The translations under genes and the position numbers were made by a program. DNA of 64,000 bases from the NCBI GenBank assembly GCA_008729055.1, contig SDUX01000001.1, positions 434,001 through 498,000 of the forward strand, written 5' to 3'. The DNA comes from Pyropia haitanensis (Eukaryota; Rhodophyta; Bangiophyceae; Bangiales; Bangiaceae). How positions within the stretch are numbered: position 1 is the stretch's first letter; every line of letters starts with the position of its first letter. This document shows, one piece after another, positions 53,624 to 64,000 of the stretch. The notes beneath the pieces are model-generated. The model did no database searches. It was not told where the DNA came from and was given only the letters and a program-made list of their open reading frames with translations.

Positions 53624-53983
53624 GCTGCCGCCGCTGCCGCCACCACCGCCGCCGCCGCCCGCCGGGGGGTCGGCCGCGGTGGGCGGCGCGCCGCCCCCTC
53701 ACCCTCCGCCGCTCGCCAACAAGACCGGCGGGGCTACTGCCGAGCGGGGAGCCCGCCAGGCTCCGCGGCCGGCGACGTCCCCCTCTCCCCTTCTGAGCGC
53801 TGCACGCGCCCGGCACCCCGCCACTGCACGCCAGCCGCAGCACAGTATGGACCGATAGATGAACAAGAATAATATAGTTAACGTGGGCAGCGCGCCCGCT
53901 ACACACACGTCCAGCGCTCGCCACACAGACACAACCACCTCCCCACCATCCCTTCTCCCCCCCTTCTTCCCCCCCCCCCCCCC
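53119..53983. other. Convergent spacer with G/C simple repeats
   Basis: G run after the GDT1 stop (53121-53140), Pro/Ala/Arg-rich open frames without motif, and an AT-rich patch (AAGAATAATATAGTTAAC, about 53863-53882) suited to a transcript end. No gene recognised. Confidence 0.5.
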
Positions 53984-54927
53984 TCAAGGCCAAGCCGGCG
54001 TCAAAAACAGCGCACACCCCACCGCCGTCGATACCGCCACCGACACGAGCCACGGCCCCGCCGCACGCCGCAGGAGCACCCCCTCTGGCACCGCCGCCAC
54101 CTCTGGCCGCAGCCCCGCCACCACCGCCTTGGCATTGATCAGGATGGCCAGCGCGACCGAATTGCCCGCCGCCGCGCCGACCGCCTGCAGCGCCAGCACG
54201 GGCAGCAGCGGCAGCCCCGCGGCGGCGGCGGCGGCCGCCTGCACCGGCGCGAGCGTCAGGTTGGACAAGGCCGTCGAGCCACACACAAACGTGCCCGCCG
54301 ACGCGACGGCCGCCGCCACCGCCAGCCACCCCCGCCCCAGCACCCGCCCGCCAATGTCACCGAGGATGGCGGCGGGCGCCGCGTCGCCGGTACGAAACGC
54401 GGCGGCGAGGACGAGCGCCGCGAACAGAGCGACCGCCGGCCGTGCCAGGCGTGCCGCGACAGCGGCGGCGGCCCCGCCGACGGTGCGGAGGAACGGGTGG
54501 GTGCGTGGCACGGCGGCGGTGTAGGCGGCGGCGGCAAGACCCGCCAGCACAAACGGGGACAGCGCCGGCACGTAGAGGGCGGCGTAGGACCAGTCGACGC
54601 CGGCGACGGTCATGATGGAGGTGAGCCGAAAGACGCCCGCGGCGGAGAGGGAAAAGGTGCCGAGGGAGCGGAGGTCCACGGTGACCGCGGGGGTGGGCCG
54701 CCGGAGGAGGGCTTGGAGGCCCACGGAGGGGACGCGCGTGAGGATGAGGAGGGTGACGCTCGCCCAGAGGGGGGCCGTCCGCGTCACGGCGAGCAGCCAG
54801 GGGGGCTCGTGACAGCGGGGGGGGGGGGGGGATCGCCCCCGGCGACCACGTCGGCGGTGCTGCCCAGGCCGTCCGCGGCGGTCGCCAAACTGCTCCCGCT
54901 GCTGCTGTCGACGCTGCTCGGTGCGGC

Positions 54928-54960
<33 letters not shown>

Positions 54961-55994
54961 CTTGCCGTCGCCGCCCGACACCGACAGCGGTGGCACCCGC
55001 AGCCCGGCCTCCCCGCCGTCGCTGTCGCTCGCGTCCCCGCCCCCTGCACTCGAGCTGCCGCCGCGGTGCCGCCCCCAGCAGCAGCCGCCCCGCCGCGGCG
55101 GCCCTCTCCACACGCGCCCCCTATGCAGACACCCCCCCCCCCCCCCCCCCCCTCTGGCGGCGGCGGTGGCACCCACTCGGCCAGCCCCACCCGCCAGTGC
55201 GTCAGGCCGACGGTCACGCCCAAGCACACCACCCCCCCCACGAGCGTCGGGAACTCATAGCCCACCCACGCGACGGCCACCAGGGGCACCCCAAACGACG
55301 CGCCCACCAACGCCAAGTACACCCAGCTGGCCCGCACGGGCGGCCAGCCGACCACCCCCGCCACCGCCGCGGCCGGGACGCCCACAAAAACGGGCGCCGC
55401 GGCGAGCACCGCGGCGCGGCGGCCCACCTCCCGCAGCCCCGGCCCGTCGTCGACGCCGACGGGCGCAAAGCCATAGACGAGCGGCGTGCCCGCCGCCCCA
55501 AACGCCGTCGCGTGGGCGTTGAGGGCGGCGGCGGCAACGACCGCGGCGGCCGGGTCGGTGCCGAGGCCGACGAGCAGCGGCGCGGCGAGCGCGACGGGGG
55601 TGCCAAAGCCCGCGGCGCCCGCGACGACGTGGCTGGCCGCCCAGCCAATGGTGGCGAGCTGCGCGACCGGGTGGCCCCGCGTCAGGCGGTCGAGGCGGTC
55701 GAGGAGGTAGGCGAGCCAGCGGGTGCGGGCGAGCACCTCAAACAGGAAGGACGCCGACGCGATGATGGAGAGGGGCGTCAGCGTGTCGAGCGCGCCGAGG
55801 GTGGCGGCCGCCCCAATGACCGCGGGGGGGGAACCAAAGTAGGCGAGGCGTGTGCCGAGCTGGGCCGCCGCCGCGATGGGGAGGGAGATGTACGCGGGCA
55901 CCCGGGGGGCGAGCAGCGTCACGCCGAGGAGGCCGACGATGGGCGCGACCGCGAGCGCCACGTCGCCGCCTTGGCCCCACGCGCCGACGGCCAT
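53984..55994 (-). CDS. LctP-family L-lactate/glycolate permease, frame broken at two homopolymers
   Basis: LldP/LctP carriers (TC 2.A.14) import lactate or glycolate with H+. Seen: ATG at 55994 (MAVGAWGQGGDVALAVAPIV). The N-terminal half has about six to eight spans, with PLSIIASASFLFEVL, WAASHVVAGAAGFGTPVALA and ALNAHATAFGAAGTPLVYGF, hallmark pore segments. At a 21-base C run (55132-55152) the sensible frame shifts to a Ser/Asp/Gly linker (SVDSSSGSSLATAADGLGST). At a 15-base G run (54817-54831) it shifts again into the C-terminal half: WSYAALYVPALSPFVLAGL, GSTALSNLTLAPVQ and LPVLALQAVGAAAGNSVALA. One extra base at each tract restores a single frame of about 670 residues, longer than bacterial LldP because of the linker. 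In a photosynthetic cell glycolate export or recovery is a likely use. An intron in the linker is the alternative explanation. Confidence 0.85.
54817..54831. repeat. 15-base G run at a frame break in the LctP gene
   Basis: Separates the Ser/Ala linker frame from the C-terminal membrane half. One inserted base reconciles them. Confidence 0.9.
55132..55152. repeat. 21-base C run at a frame break in the LctP gene
   Basis: Separates the N-terminal membrane half from the linker. One inserted base reconciles the frames; on the minus strand it encodes poly-Gly. Confidence 0.9.
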
Positions 55995-58845
55995 GGGGAA
56001 GGGGCAGGGGGAGGGCGGGTGCTCCAGGGGGAGGCGAGCACGACGAGCGTGGGGGGGGTGGGGGGGGAAAGGGGGGGGGAAGGCGCCGGCGGGGGGAGTG
56101 CAAGACCCGTCAAGGCCACCACCACCCGCGGCGCTCTTGTTCACCGCGGCCGCCCTTGTTGACCGCGGCCGCCCCCGTCTAGCCGACGCCGCCGCCTCCC
56201 CCCCAACCGCCACGCCACCCACCGCGCGACAGCGGCGGCTGCCGCCACAGCGGGCGTGCCCCCCCCCCCCCCCACCTCCCCCCCCCCCCCCTCCACCCCA
56301 AACCACCATGCCACCCAACCCACCCGCGCGTCACCGCCGCCCCCCCCGACCCCCCCCCCCGTAGCACGCGCGTAACGCGCGCGCGGCACGCCAACGGCGC
56401 GGCCGGCGTACGCTGCGGCAGCGGCAGCGAGCGCCGCCGCCGCCGCGGCGCGGCGGCGGCCGGCGGCGGCCGCACGCCGCTGGGCGCGTCGGGTGCGGGG
56501 AGCCGGGACGGCGGATCCAACCGGCGGGAGTGGGGGGGGAAGGGGGGGGGGGTGACACTCGCGAGACGGGATCCTCCGCCGCGCGTCACCGGCCCGCGCC
56601 GCCTGCCGGTGGCCGGCGTGGGGGCGGCGGTGTCTCCCGCGGCGGCGGGCGTCGTCGGGTGGGGGGTGTGGTGACGGGGGGGGGCCGCGCGACACGGTGG
56701 CGGGTGGCGGGTGGCGGCGGCGGTGGGGGTGGCGGCGGCGGGGCGCCCCCCGCGCCGGAGGGCCCCACGGCGGGCGGCGGGAGCGCGGGGGTGGCGGGGG
56801 TGGCGGCGGGGGGGGGGGCGCCGCCGGCGGGTCCGCCATCAATTCGTTTTGGTGCCGCCACAGGTGGGGGATAGAGCGGAAGAATTACTGTACTCGGTAT
56901 CGATTTATGAATTCGAAGCTTTTTTTCACTGTTGTGGACAGTCGTCTCCACCGGAAAGCTGCACAGTCCTCTCTGGCCGACGCCTCGGCCGTGTCAGTCC
57001 CAATGATCTATGGCGTGGCAGCCCGCTCGCCCGCCACCCCGCCATCGTCCCGCCCGCACCGCCGCCACGGTTGCCACGGCGGCAGCAGCAGCCGCGGGGA
57101 GCGGCCGCAGCGGCCGCCCCAGCCGCGGCAGCAGCGGCAGCAGCGGCAGTCGCAGCGGCGGCGGCAGGTAAGAGGGCGGGGCGGGCGGCACAACGACCAC
57201 CACAGGGCCCCCTGCCTACGGAAATGCGGTCACCGCAGCTGCGCGGCGCGGCCGTGTCAGCCCCGACCGCCACCCTGCGTGCCGCGCCGCCCCACCGCGG
57301 CGGGACGCGCCGCGGCGGCGCGGCCGCCGTATCACCGTCGCCACCGGCGGCTGGTGTGGCACCGCGGTCGCCACGACCACCGCCAGCGGTGTCGCGGGGC
57401 ACCGCACGGCACTCACCTTCCTCCCACCCCCCCCCCCTCCCCCCCCCCTACCCCCCCCCCTGGCCATTCCTCGACTCCTCTTTGGCTGCTCGGCTTCCTC
57501 ATTGCGTTTCCAGTGGAAGGCCCCTCCCATCCTCCCCACCTTTTCCTTCCAGAGGGTCCCCACGGTGCAGCGGGCGTGCGCGACGTGCACGTAGCAGCAG
57601 CGTCAGTCGTGCGCCACAGCCGTGGCGGGCGTACCCGTGTGGTCAACGTCCCGGCAGCGGCGGGGCGGCACTCACACGCCGGCCGCCGCGTACGCCACTG
57701 CTGGAGCCGCTCTCTGTGTACCGTACCGTGTGTGGCGGTGGCGGTGGCGGTGGTGGTGGGTGGGGCCGTGGTCACGGCGGTAGGGGGTGGGGTGAGGGGG
57801 GGGGGGGGGGGGGGGGTGGCAAGCGGACCGCAGCGTGGGGTAAGCCGCCCGCCGCCGCGCATGGACTGGCGTTTCAAGACCCCCGGGGGGGTTGGTGGAT
57901 GGCGGTCATGGAGGCGGCCGGGGGGGGAGGGTGGGCGGGTGCGGCGTGGCGGCTGCCTGCGCGACGTAGCCCGCCAGAGGGGCGGTTGGACACCCCAGCG
58001 GCCGCCAGCCGCCGGTTTGTCTGTCTCCCCGTCGATGGGTCGATATGGCTGCCCGGCGCGCCCCCCCCTCCTCTCCTCCCCCCGCAGACGTGGCCGCCAC
58101 CTACCGCAACCGCCCAAAGCGGCGGCGCCACCCCCACCGCCCGGCGGGACAACGCCGCCGCGGTCGTATGGTGGAAGAGGGGCTTGTCGGTGGGGACGGC
58201 CGGGCTGTACACCCCACGTCCGATGCGGGGGTGGGTGGCGGCACCGCCGCCGCCGCCGTCGTCCCCGCGCCGGTCGTCACGGAGGGGGGCGGTGTCCGTG
58301 TCACCCGCGGCCGGGGCGGCCGGGTGAGTGGCCGGCGTGGGGGGGCGGCACGCCCCTGGCGTGGGGGGTGGTGATGGGGGTCGAGGTGGCGGTGCGGTGG
58401 GGGGGGGGGGGGGGGGGAGGTGGCGATCGCCCGCCGCCCGCTGCGCATGCGCCATGTACTGTGGGCGTTGCGGGGGGAAGGCCCCTGCGCGGTGGGACGA
58501 GGGGGGGACCGCCCCGCACGCCGCTGCCCGCGTGGTGGGTGGTGGCAACGGCCCGTCGTAGGCGGCAGCGGCTGGTGAAGGGGGTGACGGCGGCGGCGGT
58601 GGCGGGAGGGCCCTTCTTCCGCGCGCCCCTTTCCCACAGAGAGCACCCGTCGGCGGTGTACGCGGCGCTACCGTCCGAGGCCGCCACGGGGACGTGCCGT
58701 GCTCGGCACGCCCCACCGGTGCAGCCGCCGTGGCGGTGAGGCAGCAGCAGGCCGGCTGCGGTAACCGCGGCGGCTCCGCTACCACACGCCTCGAGCCCGC
58801 CCCTTGCCCCTGCCGTGCCGCCCGTGTGCGGACTCGCGGGCCGAG
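55995..58845. other. 2.9-kb region, no gene identified
   Basis: Long open frames (56697-58739 plus, 57874-58785 minus) are Pro/Arg/Gly-rich and motif-free. An AT-rich patch at 56868-56940 may be a promoter or transcript end. Splice-like signals occur (donor CAG/GTAAGA near 57166, acceptor-like TTTTCCTTCCAG near 57553), so an unrecognised spliced transcript is possible. Confidence 0.4.
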
Positions 58846-58996
58846 ATGGGCAGACGCGCCGCCGCTGCGGTCGCCCCCGTCGTGGTCGTGGCGGCGACGG
58901 CGGCGGCGGCGCTGGCCGTCGGGGTTGCGGCCGCCGCCGCCGTCGCCGCCGGTACCGCTGGTGGCGCGTGGCCCCCTCCACCCGCCTTTGGCCGCT

Positions 58997-59039
<43 letters not shown>

Positions 59040-59576
59040 ATCCGCCGCCACCACCCGCGAGTCACCCCCCTCCTCGGCGGCCTCCGCAGCAGCGTTGGCG
59101 TACGAGGCTCTCCCGCCCACGTGCGCCCGCAACGCCACCCCCCCCCCCCCCTTGTGCTCTCCCGTGGCCCCGTCACGTGCCCCTGCTACGTCTACTACAA
59201 GCTCAAAGTGCCCGCCGGCGGCGTGCCCCTCGACGCCGCCATCGTCCCCGAGGTGTCCTACCAGGAATGGGTGGCTGGGGGTCCGCCGCCGGCGGGGGTG
59301 CCCGGCTTGGGCGTCCCGGGCGTCGCGGTCACCCACACCAGCAAGGACCGGTTCCTCAACGAGTCGGGGGCGTACCGGTTTGTGGTCACCGCCGCGGCGG
59401 GCGGCGCCGCCAGCCGCGCGTGTGTGGAGCAGGGGGAGCTCATTTTCGAGGCCATCCCGACGCCGTGCCCGCGCCTGCCGGGCGCCGTCGCGGCCGACGC
59501 GCGGGCGCTCGCCGCGGCCGCCGACGTGGCGGTCGGCGGGGACCGTGACGGCGGCAGAGGCGGCGGCGACGGCGAC

Positions 59577-59607
<31 letters not shown>

Positions 59608-62174
59608 GCGGCGGCGGTACGCCGGCCGACGACGTGGCCGTGGCGCGCCCGTCCCCCCGCATCGTTGGCGGCACGGATGTGCGGTCGCCGGCGCTCGCCG
59701 ACGGCGCCGCCGCGCTCTACCACGCCACCCGCCCCCACACGCCCTTTTGTGGGGGCACCCTCCTCGGCGCCGCCAGCCCCCCCCCGGCACCGGCGGTGGC
59801 GGCACCAATGCCACTGGTGGTGTGGCGGTGCTCACCGCCGCGCACTGTCTCGGCGGGGAGGCTGGACTGCCGGATGTGGTGCGTATTGGGGGGGGGGTCG
59901 CGGGCGCCGCGCCCGCCCGCGCCGTGGTGTGGGCGGTCGTGCACCCGTCGTTTGACGCGGAGAGCCTCGTTGCCGACGTGGCCATCCTGTTTGTGGCGCC
60001 ACCAGCGGCGGGTGGGGACCGCTCGACGGCGCCGTTGGCCGTACCGGCCGCCGCCGCCGCCGTCGCCGCAACGCCGGTGCGGCTCAATGGGCGGCGCGAC
60101 GTGCCGGCCGGCGGCACGCCCGCAACGGTGGCGGGCTACGGCTCCCTGCGCGAGTACTTTTTCGCCACGCCGCCCGTCCCGACGCTCCGGTCGGTGGACG
60201 TGGCGGTCGTGCCGGCGGCGGCGTGTGGGGCGGCGCTCGCGCACCTCGGCACGCTCCGCGACGACGCGCAGGTGTGTGCGGGGGGGGCGGGCGGGTGTGA
60301 CTCGTGTCAGGGGGATAGCGGCGGGCCGCTGTACGTGTCCACCCCGGGGGGGGTCGTGCAGGTGGGCGTCGTGTCGTTTGGGTCGGGGTGCGCGCGGCCG
60401 GGGCTGCCGGGAGGTACGTTGCGGAGGGGGGGGGGAGAGCGAGGCTCAACGAGCAGGACGGGTGGGAGGGGGGGAGAGGGAAGGGAGGGGGGAGAGGGGG
60501 GGGAGGGGGATGTCGAGGCGTGGCCCCGTTAAGGGGTTGGCACCAGCGCGTAGCCTATCGTGTGTGCGTGGGGGGTGCCGGCGGGCGCAGGGGTGGCGGG
60601 GCGTTCTCACGACCACCGCGCCGACGCAGTCGGCGTGTTGTGTCTCCCCCGCCGCGGTGGGCGGCTGCACCGGTGCGTTTCGACTGACGCGTACCCGTCT
60701 GTGTTTGGCGTGCCTCTCTGTGTGCACCCTCTTCCCCCACCCCCGCGCCCCCCCCCCAACCTTCTCGCGTGTCGGCGTCCGTTCCCTCCTCGCCCCCCAC
60801 CCTGTAGTGTACACCCGCGTGTCCAACTACGTGGACTGGATCCGGGCGCACGTGCCGAGCGCGCAGGTGTGGACCGACGCGGACGCGGCGGCGCCGACGG
60901 CGACCGCCGCGCCGACCACGGCGCCGACCGTGGCACCGACCGCGGCACCGACAGCGGCGGCAACCGCGGCGCCGACCGCGTCGCCGACCGCGGCGCCGAC
61001 CGCGGCGGTCACCGCCGCGCCGACCGCGTCGCCGTCGCCACCACCCACCGCCACCCCCTCCCCCACGACCGTCTACGCCATCAACTGTGGGGGCGACGCC
61101 GCCGCCGGCGGCTGGGCGGCCGACGCCTACTACTCACCCCAAAGCACCCCCTGGGGCCTCCCCCCGGGCTCGTCGCCCGTCACCAACCGCCAGCGCTACG
61201 CCCCGTCTGGCCCCCTCACGTACACCCTCCCCCTCCCGTCGCCCGGCCGTGCCTACCGGCTGACGCTCACGTGGGTGGAGCTGTACTTTACCGCCCCCGG
61301 CGACCGCCGCATGGACGTGGCGGTGGGCGTTGACGGGGCGGAGCCGACGGTGGTGGCGGCGGGGGTGGACGTTGTCGCCGCGGCGGGCGGGCCGCGCCGG
61401 CGGCTGTCGCTGACGGTGCCGCCGGCGGGCGCGCCGCCGGCCGCCGCCAACTCTCGTCTGGCTGTCGTCGTTTCGGGTACCGTCGACCGGCCGTTCCTCT
61501 CTGCCCTCTGGCTGGTCGACGTTGGCGCCGCCGCGGCCACGACCCCCACGGGCGCCTCCGTGTCCACCAGCCCTTCCACGACGATCCATGGCGGCAGCGG
61601 CGGCCGCACCACGGCCGCGTGGACGGCGGCCATCCACCGTGGCGGCGCCGCGCTCGTTGGCGACGGCCGCCACGCCGCCGACGGTGGCGCCGTCTATGCT
61701 GCCGACACGGGCGTGACGGTCGCCCCCCCGTCACGCCCGTGGCGCCGCCGCGCCGCCACGGCGGGCCTCCCCCCCGCCCTCCACACCGCCCGCTACGCGC
61801 CCGCCGGCGTCGACCGCCGCTACGCCGTGCCCGTGCGTGCCGCGGGCGTGTACGCTGTCACCGCGACGGCGGTGGGGACCGACCATCCACGCCGACGCGA
61901 GCGGCTGCGGACCATCCCGGCAGCCGCCGCCGCGGCCGGCAATGGCGGTGGCGGGACGGAGGCGCGGCCGCCGGCGCGCGGCGTGCGGCTCGCCCGCAGC
62001 CTCGACGTGTGGGCGGCGGCGGCGGCCGCCGCGGCGGCGGCCGTGACGGTGGGCACACCCCCCGGGGGGGGGGTGCGCGTGCCGCCGGGGGGGGCGCGCG
62101 GCGGCCGCGTCTCGGCGCCGCGGGCGGCGCCGGCGCTCGCCACCCGCCGCGTCACGCGCGAGGCGCGCGCGTGA
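58846..62174 (+). CDS. Second secreted trypsin/malectin-like protein; frame broken at two C runs
   Basis: Paralog of the gene at 45200. Seen: ATG at 58846 and a hydrophobic signal (MGRRAAAAVAPVVVVAATAA), then a long Ala tract. The N-terminal domain matches the paralog: PPTCARNAT before and LSRGPVTCPCYVYYKLKVP after a 14-base C run (59138-59151), then FLNESGAYRFVV and PTPCP. Peptidase S1: RIVGG, FCGGTLLG, a 9-base C run (59777-59785), then [17 protein letters not shown] and CDSCQGDSGGPL, so the triad and the S1 Asp are all present. One base added at each run gives a single frame whose phase matches the intron 60414-60807 (394 nt, phase 1). The intron inside QG/DSGG of the paralog is absent. 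Next come VYTRVSNYVDWI, an (Ala-Pro-Thr)n linker and one good malectin-like domain (INCGGDAAAGG, YFTAPGDRRMDV). The second is degenerate, Ala-rich, with Cys lost. About 978 residues after repair. Confidence 0.85.
59138..59151. repeat. 14-base C run at a frame break
   Basis: Lies inside the N-terminal domain of the second protease, between CARNAT and VLSRG. One inserted base restores the frame seen in the paralog. Confidence 0.9.
59777..59785. repeat. 9-base C run at a frame break
   Basis: Lies between the GGTLLG strand and the active-site His segment of the second protease. One inserted base restores the frame. Confidence 0.85.
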
Positions 62175-64000
62175 GCGCCCGCCCCGCCGCGCGGCTCGCG
62201 TGTGCGTTGCCGCCACCGGCCGCCGCGGCCGCCGTTGCCTCGCGTGGTTGGCGTTGCCGCCTCGGCGCCGCCCTCCCCGCGCACCCCCCCGCCACGCAGA
62301 CTTGCGCTGTGTCTCTGCTGCGGTGGGTACTGTACCCCCCCACGTGGTAGATACCCCACGTGCCGCACGTGGGTGGGGTGTCTGCCGCGCGCGCGCGGAA
62401 CCAACCGCCGCGGCCGCGGCCGGCGCGCCACCGCAGGCGCCCACGGGGGGCGGGCGGGAAAAAAGCAACGGCCGGGCGGGCGCGTCGCGCCAAAAAAAAA
62501 ACAAAAAAAAAAAAAAAAAACAGAACGAGCACGTTGGGTTGCCCACGCGCCCGTCGTGCAAAAAGACCCCAACCGTCGCCAGCGCGGGCACCCCGGCAGC
62601 GGCGGGCCGTATCGCGGCGGCAACGGCGGCGGCGGCGGGCGGCGCGCGCTGCCGCCCGCCCGCGGCAGCCCGCCTGGTGGTGCCGCCACTGGCCGTTGGC
62701 GCGCCCGCCTCCCCCAGCCCGCGCAAAAACGGCCGCCCCTACGGACCCGCGTGCCGCCGTCGCCGTTGCCGGCGGCTCTGCCACCCTGCGCCGCCCATTC
62801 TTCCAGGGGCGGCCAGCAGGGAAAATGGGAGTGCATGGGCGTGCGGGGGAGAGAGAGGTGGGTGGGTGGAACCGCGGGAGAGGTGGCGGGGAGCGTGGCC
62901 AGCGGTGCAGGGGGGTGACGGCGCGTGTCTCGGAAAGGGGGACGGCCGCCCGCGGCGCACCCGAAAACGACGGGGCAGACGACAGGCAGGCGCCGCAGAG
63001 GGGCGACAGGGGAGAGCCGATGAAGAAAGAGTGGATCGTGGAGCGACGCGGCGGGAGGCGGAGGAAGGACGGCGGGCACCCCGCGCCGACGGTGGCGCCA
63101 CGACAGCGGCGCGTCCCGCCCGCCCCCCCCCCCCCCCCCCCCCCGCGCGGTGTGGCAGCGAGCGTGGCGCGGCAAAAAAAAAAACACAGACAGCGAGATG
63201 AAAAAAAAGAAAACAAAGAGGCAGCCGCGCCGCCGCCCGCGCGCGTCGCGTCGGCCAGCGCCGACGCGGCTGCACCGCGCACGCCGCCGGCCGTCGCGCC
63301 GCCGGGCGTCCGCCCTCCCGCCCGCGCCACGGCGGCGGCGGCGAAAGGGGGGACAGCGCGTCGCGGGGAGAGGAACGACCGGGGGGTGGGCGGCGGAAGG
63401 CGGCGGCCGGTGGGCGGCGGGCGGGGGGCGGCCGCGGCGACCGGCCGACCCCGCCCGACGCGCAACGCCCAACGCCCATGTAGCGGCGGCACGCTGGCGG
63501 GCGTGGCGGGCGCGGCGGCGGCGGCGGTTCGCGCCTCCGCTCCGCCTCGTCCCGCCCCGCCTCCGCCGCCCCCACACGAGGCCACGCCGCGGGAGGCTTC
63601 CGCTGCCGCCACCCCCCCTCCGCCGCCCGCCCGCCCGCCCACCCCACCCCACGCCCGACCAGCAGCACGAATGCCCACCCGGCGACACGCCCCCCCCCCT
63701 CACCACGCCACTCCCACCCCCACCGTGCCACCGCCGCCACCACCGCCGCCGCCGTCGCCCTGCTGCCACAGAAAGTACTGCCGCGGGAAGCGGCCGACCA
63801 CGCCGTCCCCGCCCCCGCGGCCGCTCATGGCGCCCTCGCGGCGACGCGACGCCACCAACCACTGCGGCGGCGTCGCCGCCGCCCGGGCAGCACCGGTGGC
63901 CACGCCACCCGCCCGACCACTACACCACCCGCGCCGCGGCGCACCGCAACGGGTCGGCTGCCGCCGCCGCCGCGCGCCGCTGGGGCCACTCGTGCGGTGG
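62175..64000. other. Terminal 1.8 kb without a recognised gene
   Basis: Begins with the 3' flank of the second protease and includes A-rich tracts, a C run (about 63120-63144) and very GC-rich simple sequence. Overlapping open frames in all six frames carry no motif. Confidence 0.45.
62493..62520. repeat. Poly-A tract on the plus strand
   Basis: A10, C, A17 about 320 bases after the protease stop. Another A-rich block lies at 63174-63222. Unusual in so GC-rich a region. Confidence 0.8.

Noticed and set aside
56697..58739. 680-codon plus-strand open frame
   Set aside because: Low complexity, crosses several G runs and splice-like signals; no domain recognised in any frame. Left as unassigned.
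61820..63862. 680-codon minus-strand frame over the second protease 3' end
   Set aside because: Overlaps real coding sequence and A-rich tracts (read as poly-Phe); a shadow.
1..64000. tRNA, rRNA, snRNA, CRISPR and prokaryotic operon features
   Set aside because: No T-loop, 5S, U-snRNA or repeat-spacer pattern was found by eye, and gene structure is eukaryotic.

Overview
The window is nuclear DNA of a photosynthetic eukaryote, most likely a bangiophyte red alga of the Porphyra/Pyropia kind. Two plastid-targeted proteins (phosphoglycerate kinase and a 2Fe-2S ferredoxin-like protein) and a probable plastid membrane protein sit among ordinary eukaryotic housekeeping genes (LETM1, NOP53, PRP38, eL30, UBR7, NSE1, PIP kinase, CSN6). 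Base composition is extremely GC-rich, with many (GGC)n runs and long G or C homopolymers. Genes have no introns or a few short GT-AG ones. Start codons mostly sit in a CC-ATGG context. The plastid PGK leader begins Met-Ala-Phe, as red algal transit peptides often do. Photosynthetic eukaryote is near certain; red alga is inference.

Layout. 0-5 kb: ferredoxin-like gene (minus, cut by the window edge, frame broken) and LETM1. 7.8-12.5 kb: a five-finger C2H2 protein, then NOP53 and PRP38 diverging from a 499-bp promoter. 13.7-17.6 kb: a decayed or poorly resolved GNAT-like gene, a SET-domain protein and ribosomal protein eL30. 17.8-25.3 kb: UBR7, NSE1 (no RING domain), a plastid membrane protein and a phosphatidylinositol phosphate kinase. 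29.3-37 kb: an OTU deubiquitinase with a C-terminal UBA-like segment, an RCC1-repeat protein and a small protein with a metallothionein-like Cys tail. 38-43.6 kb: an EF-hand membrane protein, plastid PGK and CSN6. 45-62 kb: two paralogous secreted trypsin plus tandem malectin-like proteins bracketing a single-pass membrane protein, a GDT1/PAM71-type transporter and an LctP-family lactate/glycolate permease. Several kilobase-scale gaps hold only compositionally biased open frames and simple repeats.

Three observations stand out. First, coding frames break at long G/C homopolymers in four genes (six tracts), and every one of those breaks is repaired by exactly one extra base; this points to systematic undercalling of homopolymers rather than to pseudogenes. 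Second, the NOP53 C-terminal segment is duplicated, and a 55-nt GT-AG intron overlapping the first stop codon would join both copies in frame. Third, the protease/malectin pair is a secreted architecture with an unrecognised N-terminal Cys-containing domain; the two paralogs differ by one intron. No tRNA, rRNA, CRISPR array or transposon was recognised.
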